DNA of 64,000 bases, from contig NZ_FNFF01000005.1 in NCBI RefSeq assembly GCF_900100315.1, positions 124,001-188,000 of the forward strand, in the 5' to 3' direction. Position numbers and translations under genes: made by a program. The notes beneath the pieces were generated by a model. It saw only the letters and a list, made by a program, of their open reading frames with translations, made no database searches and had not been told where the DNA came from. Below, piece after piece: positions 16,690 through 25,001 of the stretch (position 1 is its first letter; every line of letters starts with the position of its first letter). The DNA comes from Streptomyces indicus (GTDB lineage Bacteria > Actinomycetota > Actinomycetes > Streptomycetales > Streptomycetaceae).

Positions 16690-16995
16690 TCATGCCGCGG
16701 CGTGGGGTGCGGTGCGTGGCGGCCGTGACGGCGCCAGCGCGATACGGGGATGCCGCCCGATCGCCCAGGTCGTCCGGGCACAGGAGCGGCGCCTTGCGCC
16801 TTCCGCCTGGGCGGTGATCCCCTGGTGCGCCTCGTAGGCGGTCACGCGGAAGGCCTCGTCGTACGCGGCCATCGCCGCCGCGACCCCCGCGCCACCTGTC
16901 CCGCGCCTGCGGACATGGCGGGCGAGCAGCGCGCACAGGCCGAGCACGGCGGCGAATCCGGCGGACAGGAGGGCGTACGCGAGCAGCCCGGCCAT
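16690..16995 (-). CDS. Small membrane protein, probably frameshifted at its C-terminal part
   Basis: 101 residues as read. Residues 1-26 are a membrane helix (MAGLLAYALLSAGFAAVLGL), followed by a basic RRRG turn and the conserved-looking AAYDEAFRVTAYEAHQGITAQ. After residue 66 the frame turns into Arg/Ser/Pro-rich text, whereas the -1 frame continues as KAPLLCPDDLGD and ends at 16655 in RGMRALLRRLRHAR, which looks like a genuine end. One missing base near 16800 would explain this, either a real mutation or a sequence error. The function is unknown. Confidence 0.5.
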   Translation of the reverse strand: MAGLLAYALLSAGFAAVLGLCALLARHVRRRGTGGAGVAAAMAAYDEAFRVTAYEAHQGITAQAEGARRRSCARTTWAIGRHPRIALAPSRPPRTAPHAAA

Positions 16996-17073
16996 GGTGG
17001 TCAGCTTAGGCAGGCGAATCGACGGCTGGGGCGGATGCCGGGCAGCTCAAGGGGCCCGGGCCACGAAGGCCGC

Positions 17074-17430
17074 TCAGAAGGCCTGGGCCAGCGTCAGGCC
17101 GACGTACGCCGCGCCGAGGCCCGCGAGCACACTGCCCAGCGCGTTGGCCGCCGCCTGGAGGCCGGCGCCGCCGCGGGCGAGTGCGAGCGTCTCGTACGAG
17201 AAGGTCGAGTACGTGGTGAGGGCGCCGCACAGGCCCGTGCCGAGGAACAGCAGCGCGTGGCTGGACAGCGCGGCGCCGGTGAGGAAGCCGAGCAGCACGG
17301 AGCCCGCCATGTTGGCCGTGAAGGTGCCCCATGGGAAGCCCGTGGCGTGACGGGCTTGGACCGCGCGGTCGGTGAGGTAGCGCAGCGGGGCGCCGAGCAT
17401 GCCGCCGGCCAGGACGAGCAGCCAGGTCAT
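17074..17430 (-). CDS. crcB: CrcB/FluC fluoride channel subunit (downstream copy)
   Basis: 118 residues with four membrane helices. The family signature is present: GAPLRYLTDRAV in helix 1, FPWGTFTANMAGSVLLGF with the conserved Asn in helix 2, and GLCGALTTYSTFSYE with the fluoride-track Thr/Ser/Phe residues in helix 3. Two CrcB proteins form an antiparallel dimer that exports fluoride passively. The ATG overlaps the end of the upstream crcB gene by 4 bp, so the pair should be made together and may heterodimerise. Confidence 0.93.
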   Translation of the reverse strand: MTWLLVLAGGMLGAPLRYLTDRAVQARHATGFPWGTFTANMAGSVLLGFLTGAALSSHALLFLGTGLCGALTTYSTFSYETLALARGGAGLQAAANALGSVLAGLGAAYVGLTLAQAF

Positions 17431-17867
17431 ACGGGGACTCCCAGGGCCTTGCGGGTGGCGGCGGAGGCGAGCCACACGGCAGCGAGGGCCGCGGCGAGCG
17501 TGCCGGCGAGGTAGGTGAGCGCCGTCGCCGGGTGGCCGCGCTCGATGAGGTGCTGAACGTCCACCGCGTAGGTGGAGAAGGTGGTGAAGCCGCCGAGGAC
17601 GCCCGTGCCGAGGAAGGGACGCACGAGGGGCGGGACCCGCCGGCCTGTCTCGGTGACCGTGACCATCAGGATGCCGATGAGCGCGCAGCCGACGACGTTG
17701 ACGCAGAGCGTGGTCCACGGGAAGGCGTCCATGGCCGTCGGCCAGGCGCGCGAGGCCGCGTGGCGCGCGACGGCGCCGATGCCGCCGCCGAGGGCGACGG
17801 CCGCGAGGACGGAGGCCTGGTGCGGCTTCTGCCGGGATGCGGCGGCCGTGTCGGGATCGTGCTGCAC
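17427..17867 (-). CDS. crcB: CrcB/FluC fluoride channel subunit (upstream copy)
   Basis: 146 residues, with a hydrophilic N-terminal extension of about 18 residues and then four membrane helices. Signature segments are GGGIGAVARHAASR, FPWTTLCVNVVGCALIG and GVLGGFTTFSTYAVD. It is the first gene of the crcB pair and overlaps the second by ATGA. Paired, divergent crcB genes are typical of actinobacteria, where the two subunits take opposite topologies. I looked for a fluoride riboswitch in the 100 bp upstream and found none that fits. Confidence 0.93.
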   Translation of the reverse strand: MQHDPDTAAASRQKPHQASVLAAVALGGGIGAVARHAASRAWPTAMDAFPWTTLCVNVVGCALIGILMVTVTETGRRVPPLVRPFLGTGVLGGFTTFSTYAVDVQHLIERGHPATALTYLAGTLAAALAAVWLASAATRKALGVPV

Positions 17868-18121
17868 TGCGGCACCTTATCCGGCCGTCTCCCCACCGCA
17901 CGGAAACTAACGCACCGTCACCATCACGATTCAAGCCAGACTGGCCACCAACCTCCGTTATTCATCGTACGGTTGGGGGTACGGACCGCCCTGAGCGGGG
18001 ATGACACGGATGGCGCCGCACCGCCGCAGCTTCCGCTTGTGACGGCCGGCGCCCGTACCGACGCAGCCCGCGGAGGATATTCGTCACTCCGCGTCACAGG
18101 ATGGGGGCCTCGGGAGTGGCC

Positions 18122-18493
18122 ATGGGGACCGCGGACTTCACGTTCGGCCTGGAGCACCGCACGGCCGGCAGCACCCTCTTCCTCCTGCTCAGCGGAGAAC
18201 TCGACATCTGGGCCGACGAGCAACTGGCGCCGCGCGCGGCCCGGTTGATCCCGAGCGCGAGACCCGCGGTCGTGGTGGATCTGCACCATGTGACCTTCCT
18301 CGACGCGGGCGGAGTGCGGCTGCTGCTCGGGATACGGCAGCGGGTGCGGGGGCGGCACGGGACAGTGCGCCTCGTCCGGGCGCACGGCCAGCCGCTGCGG
18401 GTGCTGCGGATCACGGGACTCGAGAACGGGTTCGACCTCTGGGACGGGGAGCCCGACGACCAGGCGGGACACGGACCGGCCGTGCCCGCCTGA
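18122..18493 (+). CDS. STAS domain protein (anti-sigma factor antagonist-like)
   Basis: 123 residues from the ATG at 18122, which has GGGAG 6 bp upstream; an in-frame ATG seven codons earlier is possible. The STAS fold is clear: LLLSGELDIWADEQLAPRAARLI, then VVVDLHHVTFLDAGGVRLLLGI. In SpoIIAA-type antagonists the second segment reads D-S-S-G and the Ser is phosphorylated; here it is D-A-G-G, so neither serine is present. It may be a constitutively active antagonist or have another partner-binding role. No anti-sigma kinase gene is adjacent. Confidence 0.88.
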   Translation: MGTADFTFGLEHRTAGSTLFLLLSGELDIWADEQLAPRAARLIPSARPAVVVDLHHVTFLDAGGVRLLLGIRQRVRGRHGTVRLVRAHGQPLRVLRITGLENGFDLWDGEPDDQAGHGPAVPA

Positions 18494-18571
18494 GCGCCGG
18501 CGGCCGGTCGGCCGGAGTGTCACCGGCGAGTTGTAGGGTGCCCGCAGCGCGGCCGGTGGGGGCCGCATCGA

Positions 18572-19801
18572 GTGCCAAGTGGGGGGCCAGTGCCGGCGGG
18601 CAGCAGTTCATCGCGTCTGATTCCGACCGGGGACGACCATCGGGTCACCCCGGCCGAGCTGTTCTTCGATCTCGTCTTCGTCTATGCCATCACGCAGGTG
18701 ACCGCACTGATGGCGGACCGCACCTCGGCGGGCCGGATCGCGGGCTCCCTCGTGGTCCTCGCGCTGCTGTGGTGGTGCTGGTGCTGTTTCGCGTGGCTCG
18801 GGAACGTGGTGCGCGCGGACGCGGGGGCCCTCTTCGCGGTGCTCGTCGCGGTGATGGCCGTGATGCTCGTGGTGGCGTTCGCGATCCCCGAGGTGTACGG
18901 CGACCGCGTGGGCGGCGTGGACGCCCCGCTGGTGTTCGTTCTCTGTTACGGGGCCGTGCGGCTGCTGCACCTGGTCTCGTACTGGATATCGGCGCCCGGC
19001 GACGCCCGGTTGCGGGCGACCGTGCGCCGCATCGCGCTCACCTCGGTGGCACCGCCGTTCGCCCTGCTCCTCGTGGGTGCGGCCTTCGACGGCGCGGTGC
19101 AGATCCTGATCTGGGCCGCGGCGATGCTGCTCGACTACGCGATGGTGTTCCTGACGCGCGGCTCCGGCTGGCGGGTCGCCTCGCCGGCGCACTTCGCGGA
19201 GCGGCACAGCCTCATCGTGATCATCGCGCTGGGCGAGTCCATCGTGGCCATGGGCGTCGGCATGGCGGGCTATCCGCTGACGTGGCCGCTGATCGCCGCG
19301 GCGGTCTGCGGCCTCATGGTCGCGGCCGGCCTGTGGTGGATGTACTTCCGCAAGGTCAGCGAACCGGCCGAACACCGGCTCGCCCAGGTGCAGAACGAGG
19401 AGCGCACCAAGCTCGCGAGCGAGGTGTACACGTATCTGCACCTGCCCGTCATCGCGGGCATCGTCCTGACCGCGCTCGGCGCCAAGTCCGCGATGCACCA
19501 GATAGCCGACACCGGGCACTACGAGCTGTCCGAGCCCCTGCACGGGATCGTGGCGTGGGCGCTGTCCGGCGGCGTGGGGCTGTTCCTGCTCGCCTCGGCC
19601 GCTGTTCTGGCCCGGGTGTCGGGGCAGGGGTCACTGGTGCTGCTCGTCGGCGGCGGGGTCTGCCTGGTGAGCGGTCCGGTGGTGGCCGCGGTGCCCGCGC
19701 TCGTCGCGCTGGCCCTGCTCGCGGCGGCCGTCGCGGGGATGGCGGCGCTGCATTCGCGGGTGGCGCGGCCCGCGTTGGGGGCGGCGCCCGGCGAAGCCTG
19801 A
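18572..19801 (+). CDS. Low temperature requirement protein A (LtrA) family membrane protein
   Basis: 409 residues with about ten membrane helices. The LtrA hallmark lies near the N-terminus (VTPAELFFDLVFVYAITQVTALM), and the central FAERHSLIVIIALGESIVAMG is the most conserved family motif. A GTG at 18572 opens the frame; a second in-frame GTG at 18590 follows GGGGGG and could be the true start. The family was named from a Listeria cold-growth mutant, but its activity is unknown. It lies 78 bp after the STAS gene on the same strand and is followed by a strong hairpin terminator. Confidence 0.9.
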   Translation: MPSGGPVPAGSSSSRLIPTGDDHRVTPAELFFDLVFVYAITQVTALMADRTSAGRIAGSLVVLALLWWCWCCFAWLGNVVRADAGALFAVLVAVMAVMLVVAFAIPEVYGDRVGGVDAPLVFVLCYGAVRLLHLVSYWISAPGDARLRATVRRIALTSVAPPFALLLVGAAFDGAVQILIWAAAMLLDYAMVFLTRGSGWRVASPAHFAERHSLIVIIALGESIVAMGVGMAGYPLTWPLIAAAVCGLMVAAGLWWMYFRKVSEPAEHRLAQVQNEERTKLASEVYTYLHLPVIAGIVLTALGAKSAMHQIADTGHYELSEPLHGIVAWALSGGVGLFLLASAAVLARVSGQGSLVLLVGGGVCLVSGPVVAAVPALVALALLAAAVAGMAALHSRVARPALGAAPGEA

Positions 19802-19866
19802 GCGCCCGGACGGCGCCGGGCACGTCGTCCCGCCACGGCGTCCACGAAGTCGGCCGCGGTGGGCAC

Positions 19867-19895
19867 GGGCGCTCCCCCGGCAGACGGGAGCGCCC
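19867..19895. terminator. Hairpin terminator between convergent ltrA-family and ketosynthase genes
   Basis: A perfect 10-bp stem (GGGCGCTCCC, 19867-19876, with its complement at 19886-19895) closes a 9-base loop. It sits between two convergent genes and lacks a U-tract, as usual in Streptomyces. Likely bidirectional. Confidence 0.75.
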
Positions 19896-19902
19896 CCTGC
19901 CC

Positions 19903-21120
19903 TCACGCGGCCGCGCGGAACACCAGGCTCACGTTGTGCCCGCCGAACCCGAAGGCATTGGTGAGCGCCGCGCCCCAACTGCCCCTCCGCGGGCCGCCCT
20001 TCACCAGATCGAGGGAGACCGCGGGGTCGGGGTGGTCCAGGTTGCGGATCGCGGGCACCGCGCCCTCGCGCAGTCCGAGCACCGCGGCGACCGCGGCCAC
20101 CGCACCGGAGGCGCCGCACAGGTGCCCGATCTGCGACTTCACGGCCGTGACGGCCGCCCCGTCGCCGACCACGGTCGCGATCGCCTCCGCCTCCACCACA
20201 TCACCGGACGGAGTCGAGGTCGCATGGGCCTGCACCACGCCGATGTCGGCCGCGGTGACTCCGGCCGAGGCGAGCGCCGTCCGCATGGCCTGCGTCTGGC
20301 CCTCCGCGTCGGACGCCGTGATGTGCGCGGCGCTCGACGAGACGCCCGCACCCGCGAGCCATGCATGCACCCGCGCCGCACGGGCCCGGGCGAAGGAAGC
20401 GCGCTCCAGGACCACGATCCCCGCGCCCTCCCCCATCACGAACCCGCTGCGCCCCGCGTCGAACGGGCGTGACACGGCCGCCGGTTCGCCGTCGTCCACC
20501 GAGAGCGCCTTCATCTGCGCGAAGGCGGACAGCGTGAACGGATGCAGACAGGCCTCCGCGCCCCCGGCCACCACCACGTCCGCGCGCCCGGCCCGGATCA
20601 GGTCGAGGCCCGCCGCGATGGCCTCCGATCCGGAGGCGCAGGCGCTCACCGGGGTGTGGGCACCCGCCTTCGCGCCGAGTTCCATGCTCACCCAGGCCGC
20701 GGGCCCGTTGGGCATCAGCATGGGGACGGCGTACGGGGACAGCCGGCGCGCGCCGGAGCGCTCGTACGTGTCGTCCTGACCGAGCGTGGTGAGCACCCCG
20801 CCCGTGCCGGTGCCGATCACCACCGCGAGCCGCGTCCCCTCCACCTGCGGGGCCCCGGCGTGCTGCCAGGCCTCCCGGGCGGCGAGCAGGGCGACCTGTT
20901 CGCAGCGGTCGAGCTTGCGCGCCTGCACCCGGCCGAGCAGCTCGGCCGGGTCGCCCGGCAGAGGCGCCGCGACCGAGACGGGCACCTCGCCCGCCCACTC
21001 CTCCTCGATCCGCCGCACACCCGAATCGCCCGCGAGCAGGCCCTCCCAGGTCGTCGCCGCGTCCATGCCCAGCGGAGTCAGTGCTCCGAGTCCCGTGACG
21101 GCCACCGCATCGTCGTACAT
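19903..21120 (-). CDS. Stand-alone beta-ketoacyl-ACP synthase (KS, FabF-like)
   Basis: 405 residues, a complete ketosynthase. The catalytic triad is visible: Cys in TPVSACASGSEAI, His in VQAHATSTPSGD and His in IGHLCGASG, with the conserved Lys in AVKSQIGH. It should perform decarboxylative Claisen condensation on an ACP-bound acyl chain. There is no ACP, chain-length factor, ketoreductase or acyltransferase gene in the window, so it is neither a complete fatty-acid nor a polyketide locus. It may modify an acyl chain made elsewhere. The catalytic residues argue against a chain-length-factor or pseudo-KS role. Confidence 0.9.
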   Translation of the reverse strand: MYDDAVAVTGLGALTPLGMDAATTWEGLLAGDSGVRRIEEEWAGEVPVSVAAPLPGDPAELLGRVQARKLDRCEQVALLAAREAWQHAGAPQVEGTRLAVVIGTGTGGVLTTLGQDDTYERSGARRLSPYAVPMLMPNGPAAWVSMELGAKAGAHTPVSACASGSEAIAAGLDLIRAGRADVVVAGGAEACLHPFTLSAFAQMKALSVDDGEPAAVSRPFDAGRSGFVMGEGAGIVVLERASFARARAARVHAWLAGAGVSSSAAHITASDAEGQTQAMRTALASAGVTAADIGVVQAHATSTPSGDVVEAEAIATVVGDGAAVTAVKSQIGHLCGASGAVAAVAAVLGLREGAVPAIRNLDHPDPAVSLDLVKGGPRRGSWGAALTNAFGFGGHNVSLVFRAAA

Positions 21121-21599
21121 ATCGCGCCTCTTCTCGGGGTGAGTAGGAGGTCCACAAGACCCGGCCCCGCCCGGGAGCCGGGAACTTGATCACCTGAACT
21201 CGACACTTCCAGACAACAGGGGCGCTTACGGATGCTGTCGGCCGCAGAGCCTGCCGAGAGGATCTTGTAGGGTTACGACAATGCGTACACCAGTCCGACC
21301 AGGCATGAAGGGGTGCGTGCGGGGCACGCGGGACCGAGGCGCCGATCCGGCCAGATGCGCGACACCAAACCGCGCCGCGCCACCCGCCGGGAGCGGCGGC
21401 TTACAACTCCCTTAAGGAACAGGGGGATTGGCTTTCGGCCATCACAACGGCCAGCAGGGCAGGTGGACTTTGACATATGCCAGAAGCACCACCGTATCGT
21501 GTCTTGCCAAATCCCTTACGGGGCCCACTGACCTGTGCAAGAGTCATAACCGGCCCTTCCGTCAGACTTGGTTGTACCGCGCCTGTATCGGAGTACGAG
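21121..21599. other. Long intergenic region between ketosynthase and PP2C genes
   Basis: About 480 bp, less GC-rich than its surroundings near 21400-21590. It carries a TTGACA promoter-like element at 21470. A possible 44-codon ORF begins with ATG at 21281 and ends at TAA 21415, but its SD is weak and its composition unconvincing. The final GGAG at 21591 serves the PP2C start. Space for a small RNA exists, but no structure is compelling. Confidence 0.5.
21470..21500 (+). promoter_or_regulatory. Probable vegetative promoter of the PAS-PP2C gene
   Basis: A perfect TTGACA (21470-21475) is followed after 19 bp by TATCGT (21495-21500), or after 17 bp by CGTATC. It lies about 100 bp upstream of the phosphatase start in an AT-richer stretch. 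Consistent with a HrdB-type promoter. Confidence 0.45.
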
Positions 21600-23036
21600 A
21601 TGCCGTCCCATATTTTCGCGGACCGCCCCGCCGCACAGCCGCCCGAGCGCGGCACCGTCGACGCGCTGATCCAGCAGACGCGCCGGCTCCGCGGTGAGGT
21701 CGACGCGGTGCGCCGGGACGCCGTGACGGACGAGGACGACCCCCAGGGCCGCTGGCAGCGCGCCCTGTGCGAGCTGGCCGTGCATCAACTCGACGACCTG
21801 GACGACCACTTGGCGCAGCTGCGCGACGGGGGGCCGGCCGACCTCGACCAGCAGGAGATCCTGGAGAACCTCGAGGCGGAGCTGGCGCCGCAGCCGGGCC
21901 GCGGCTCGCTCCTGAGCCGCGTGGGCAGCGCGGAGTGGAACCTTCTGACGGACGAGGTGGTGTGGTCCGGCGAGCTCTACGCGATCTTCGGCCGCTCCCC
22001 CGAGCAGCCGCCGCTCACCCTCGACGAGCTGCCCACGTTCGTCTTCTCCGAGGACCGCGACCTGCTGACGCAGATGGTCACGGACTGCCTGATCGACGGC
22101 CGTCCCATCGACGGCGAGTTCCGGATCGTGCGCGACGACGGCAGTGTGCGCACGCTGCACATGATGGGCGAGCCCGTGCTCGACGCCGACGGCAGCACCG
22201 CTTCCATGTGGGCGGTCCTGCGTGACGTCAGCGAGCTGCGCCGCAGCCAGCTGGCCCTGCGCGAGACCCGTGACTCGCTCCAGCGGCAGCGGCACATCGC
22301 GCAGACCGAGCACCGGCTGGCGGTCGAGTTGCAGGAGGCCGTGCTGCCTCCCTGGCGCGGCCCGCTGCGGTTCCCGCACGGCTCCCCCGACGTCCTGGAC
22401 CTCGCCGCGCACTACCTCCCCTCCTCGAGCAGCGCCCTGATCGGCGGCGACTGGTACGACGCACTCGCCCTGCCCGACGGCGAGACGCTGCTCAGCGTCG
22501 GCGACCTCACCGGCCACGGGGTGACGGTCACGTCGGGCATGGCGATGCTGCTCGGCGCGCTGCGCGGCATGGCCGTGGCGGGCGCCGAGCCCGGCAAGCT
22601 GATGGGCTGGCTCAACCAGCTCCTTGACGCCTCGGTCCAGCCGGCCCTGGGCAGCGCGGTGTGCTGCCGCTACAACCCGCACACCCGCACCCTCACCTGG
22701 TCCCAGGCCGGCCACCCCGCGCCGCTGCTGTTCCGCGACGGCACGGGGCGCGCCCTCGACGCCCCCGACGGCGTGCTCCTCGGCGCCACGTCCGGTGCGG
22801 TCTACGAGCAGGCCAGCGAGCAGCTGGAGCCGGGCGACCTCCTGGTCCTGCACACCGACGGCCTCGCTCCGCACCGCGACGGCGAGGCGTCCCGCGCACG
22901 GCTCCTGTCCCTGGCCCCCCGCTTCGCCACCGCCCGCACGGCACAGGACTGCGTCCGGGCCGTGGTGGAGGAGTTCGGCGAGCGGGGCGAACGGGAGGAC
23001 GACGCCTGTGTGTTGGTGGGGCTGGTCGGCGGGTGA
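21600..23036 (+). CDS. PAS domain PP2C-type protein serine/threonine phosphatase (SpoIIE/RsbU-like)
   Basis: 478 residues from the ATG at 21600, which has GGAG 6 bp upstream; the longer frame to 21477 is not protein-like. Residues about 100-215 are a PAS domain (SAEWNLLTDEVVWSGELYAIFG, EFRIVRDDGSVRTLHM, DVSELRRSQ), then a linker helix (RQRHIAQTEHRLAVELQEAVLPP), and residues about 265-478 are a PP2C domain with metal-binding Asp in GGDWYDALALPDG, GDLTGHG and EREDDACVLV. Such phosphatases dephosphorylate STAS antagonists in partner-switching. The STAS protein encoded 3 kb away has no phosphoserine, so it is unlikely to be the substrate. Confidence 0.92.
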   Translation: MPSHIFADRPAAQPPERGTVDALIQQTRRLRGEVDAVRRDAVTDEDDPQGRWQRALCELAVHQLDDLDDHLAQLRDGGPADLDQQEILENLEAELAPQPGRGSLLSRVGSAEWNLLTDEVVWSGELYAIFGRSPEQPPLTLDELPTFVFSEDRDLLTQMVTDCLIDGRPIDGEFRIVRDDGSVRTLHMMGEPVLDADGSTASMWAVLRDVSELRRSQLALRETRDSLQRQRHIAQTEHRLAVELQEAVLPPWRGPLRFPHGSPDVLDLAAHYLPSSSSALIGGDWYDALALPDGETLLSVGDLTGHGVTVTSGMAMLLGALRGMAVAGAEPGKLMGWLNQLLDASVQPALGSAVCCRYNPHTRTLTWSQAGHPAPLLFRDGTGRALDAPDGVLLGATSGAVYEQASEQLEPGDLLVLHTDGLAPHRDGEASRARLLSLAPRFATARTAQDCVRAVVEEFGERGEREDDACVLVGLVGG

Positions 23037-23272
23037 GGTGACCTCCGGCACCGCCCCGGCATCTGCGCAGCACGCACCGGCACACGACCCCCCACCAAGT
23101 GCGGGCAGGCGTACGCCACTTTGGAAGCCAGGCCGAAACCAGGCAGGGCAAAACGCCGCACGCACCCGTAACGAACCACGGCCGCAAGGGCACTCAGCAC
23201 TGAGCCCCCGTGCGCCGCACCACCTCCGCGTCACGGCACCCCGACGACACCACCCCGCAGTCGAGCGGCCCT

Positions 23273-24769
23273 TCAGGCCCGCGCCGTCCCCGCACCCCCC
23301 GACTTCGCCCGCTTCGGCAGCGCCAGCTGGATCTCCTCGCGGAGGTCCTCGATCTTCGGATAGCCCGCGTACTGACCAGTGAGCCGGTACATCTCCCGCA
23401 GCCGGTCCCAGGTCCGGTGCGAGGAGGTCTCGCCCATGGACATCAGCGCCAACCGTGCGTAGCGGTCCGCCTGTTCGGGGTCGTCGGCGATGAAGCAGGC
23501 CGAGGCGAGGGAGATGTAGTCGAAGATCTGGGAGCGCTGGCGGCCCTTGGCGCGCAGTTCCAGTGCCTCCTTGGCGTGGCGTTGCGCGACCGCGGCGGCC
23601 GAGGGGTCATGGTCCGCCAGGGTGCGGTACGCCAGGGCCTGCATGCCGTGCATGTCCGCCTCGTCGAACATCTGCATCCAACTCGGCGGCGGCACATCGC
23701 CCTTGTCCGAGACGAAGAGGTCCTCCGCCTCGCCCAGGGTGCGGCGCATGGCCTGGCCCTTGCCCATGGACGCCTGTGCCCAGGCCTCGATGGTGTAGAG
23801 CATCGCCTTCGTGCGGGGCAGGACTTCCTCGCCCGAGCCCGACTTGGCGAGCTTCATCAGGTCGAGAGCGTCGTCGGGCCGGCCCAGGTGCACCATCTGG
23901 CGGGCCGCCCGCGAGAGCGCTTCGCCGGCGCGCGGCCGGTCGCCGCCTTCGCGGGCCGCGTGGGCCGCGATGACGAAGTACTTCTGGGCGGTCGGTTCGA
24001 GGCCGACGTCGTGGGACATCCATCCCGCGAGCACGGCCAGGTTGGCAGCGACGCCCCACAGGCGGCGCTGGAGATGGTCGGGGTGGCGGTACGAGAGCAT
24101 CCCGCCGACCTCGTTGAGCTGGCCCACCACTGCCTTGCGCTGCAGCCCGCCGCCGCGGGCCGCGTCCCAGGCGCGGAAGACCTCGACCGAACGCTCCAGT
24201 TCCTCGATCTCCTGCGACCCGATGGGGGCGGCCTCATAGCGGTCGTACCCAGCGGGGTCGGCGTGCAGGGGGTCGTGGAATCTGGGCGCGTCGGCGGAGA
24301 GGGCCGGATCGGTGTGCAGCCAGTCGTGCATGGCGCTGGTGAGTGCGGAGCCCGCGGCAAGCGCGGCGCCCGCGCCCACCAAGCCGCGTCGGTTGAGCAT
24401 GAGGTCCATTCCCGTGAATTCGGTGAGGACCGCAGCAGTCCGCTCGGGCGCCCACGGCAGTGTGTCGGGGTGTTCCGCCTCCCGGCCGCCTTGCCGTTTC
24501 CCCATGCGCCCGTGCCGGACCAGACCGAGGTCCTCGATGGTCACGACACGGCCAAGACGCTCGGTGAACAATGCGGCAAGTACCCGCGGCACCGGATCGC
24601 GCGGGATCTCTCCCATGTCGATCCAGCGGCGCACACGCGAAGTGTCGGTCGCCAGCTGCGGGTGGCCCATGGCCGCCGCCTGCCGGTTGACCAGCCTCGC
24701 GAGCTCTCCCTTGGACCAGCCGGCCAGGCCGAACAGGTCACTCAGTCGGGCATTTGGTCCGCTGCTCAC
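23273..24769 (-). CDS. nsdA: NsdA, negative regulator of sporulation and antibiotic production
   Basis: 498 residues, GTG start. The N-terminus GWSKGELARLVNRQAAAMGHPQ and TDTSRVRRWIDMGEIPRDPV are as I know them from S. coelicolor NsdA. A hydrophobic segment LVGAGAALAAGSAL (about residues 128-142) is followed by alpha-helical TPR-like repeats to the C-terminus (AANLAVLAGWMSHDVG, ALSRAARQMVHLGRPDDALDL, YARLALMSMGE). NsdA represses aerial development and antibiotic synthesis in S. coelicolor; it has no catalytic site. It converges on the PP2C gene and is divergent from a phosphotransferase-like gene, with 10-bp repeats between. Confidence 0.9.
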   Translation of the reverse strand: MSSGPNARLSDLFGLAGWSKGELARLVNRQAAAMGHPQLATDTSRVRRWIDMGEIPRDPVPRVLAALFTERLGRVVTIEDLGLVRHGRMGKRQGGREAEHPDTLPWAPERTAAVLTEFTGMDLMLNRRGLVGAGAALAAGSALTSAMHDWLHTDPALSADAPRFHDPLHADPAGYDRYEAAPIGSQEIEELERSVEVFRAWDAARGGGLQRKAVVGQLNEVGGMLSYRHPDHLQRRLWGVAANLAVLAGWMSHDVGLEPTAQKYFVIAAHAAREGGDRPRAGEALSRAARQMVHLGRPDDALDLMKLAKSGSGEEVLPRTKAMLYTIEAWAQASMGKGQAMRRTLGEAEDLFVSDKGDVPPPSWMQMFDEADMHGMQALAYRTLADHDPSAAAVAQRHAKEALELRAKGRQRSQIFDYISLASACFIADDPEQADRYARLALMSMGETSSHRTWDRLREMYRLTGQYAGYPKIEDLREEIQLALPKRAKSGGAGTARA

Positions 24770-24830
24770 GTCAAGCCCCCAGGTTCTCGGCTGAGTTGAC
24801 AGTAACCCTCTGTCAGTTGCTGAGCGACTA

Positions 24831-24870
24831 TTCGCCAGGGTTCGCCAGGGTGCACTCGCTGGTTCGCCAC
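24831..24870. repeat. Direct repeats of TTCGCCA in the nsdA upstream region
   Basis: TTCGCCAGGG is repeated exactly in tandem at 24831-24840 and 24841-24850, and TTCGCCAC follows at 24863-24870. They lie about 60-100 bp upstream of nsdA, in the divergent region shared with the phosphotransferase-like gene. They could bind a regulator on direct repeats. Confidence 0.5.
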
Positions 24871-25001
24871 ACCCGCTCGGGTGTCAGGTAGGAATGCGCC
24901 ACCCCGACCCGGCGGCCGCACCGCATTCCCCAGGGTGCGAGCGGCAGTCGGGCCGGGCAGCGCAAGTGACTCGTCGGCGCACGAAGGGATCTGTCTCGCC
25001 C

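Noticed and set aside
17868..17990. Possible fluoride riboswitch upstream of crcB
   Set aside because: A GTGATGG-like string is present, but the paired elements of the crcB motif do not follow.
19903..21120. Ketosynthase as evidence of a type II polyketide locus
   Set aside because: No chain-length factor, ACP or ketoreductase nearby; the neighbours are regulators.
21281..21415. 44-codon ORF in the gap before the PP2C gene
   Set aside because: Starts with ATG but lacks a good SD, and its Arg/Pro/Gly-rich composition looks random for this GC content.
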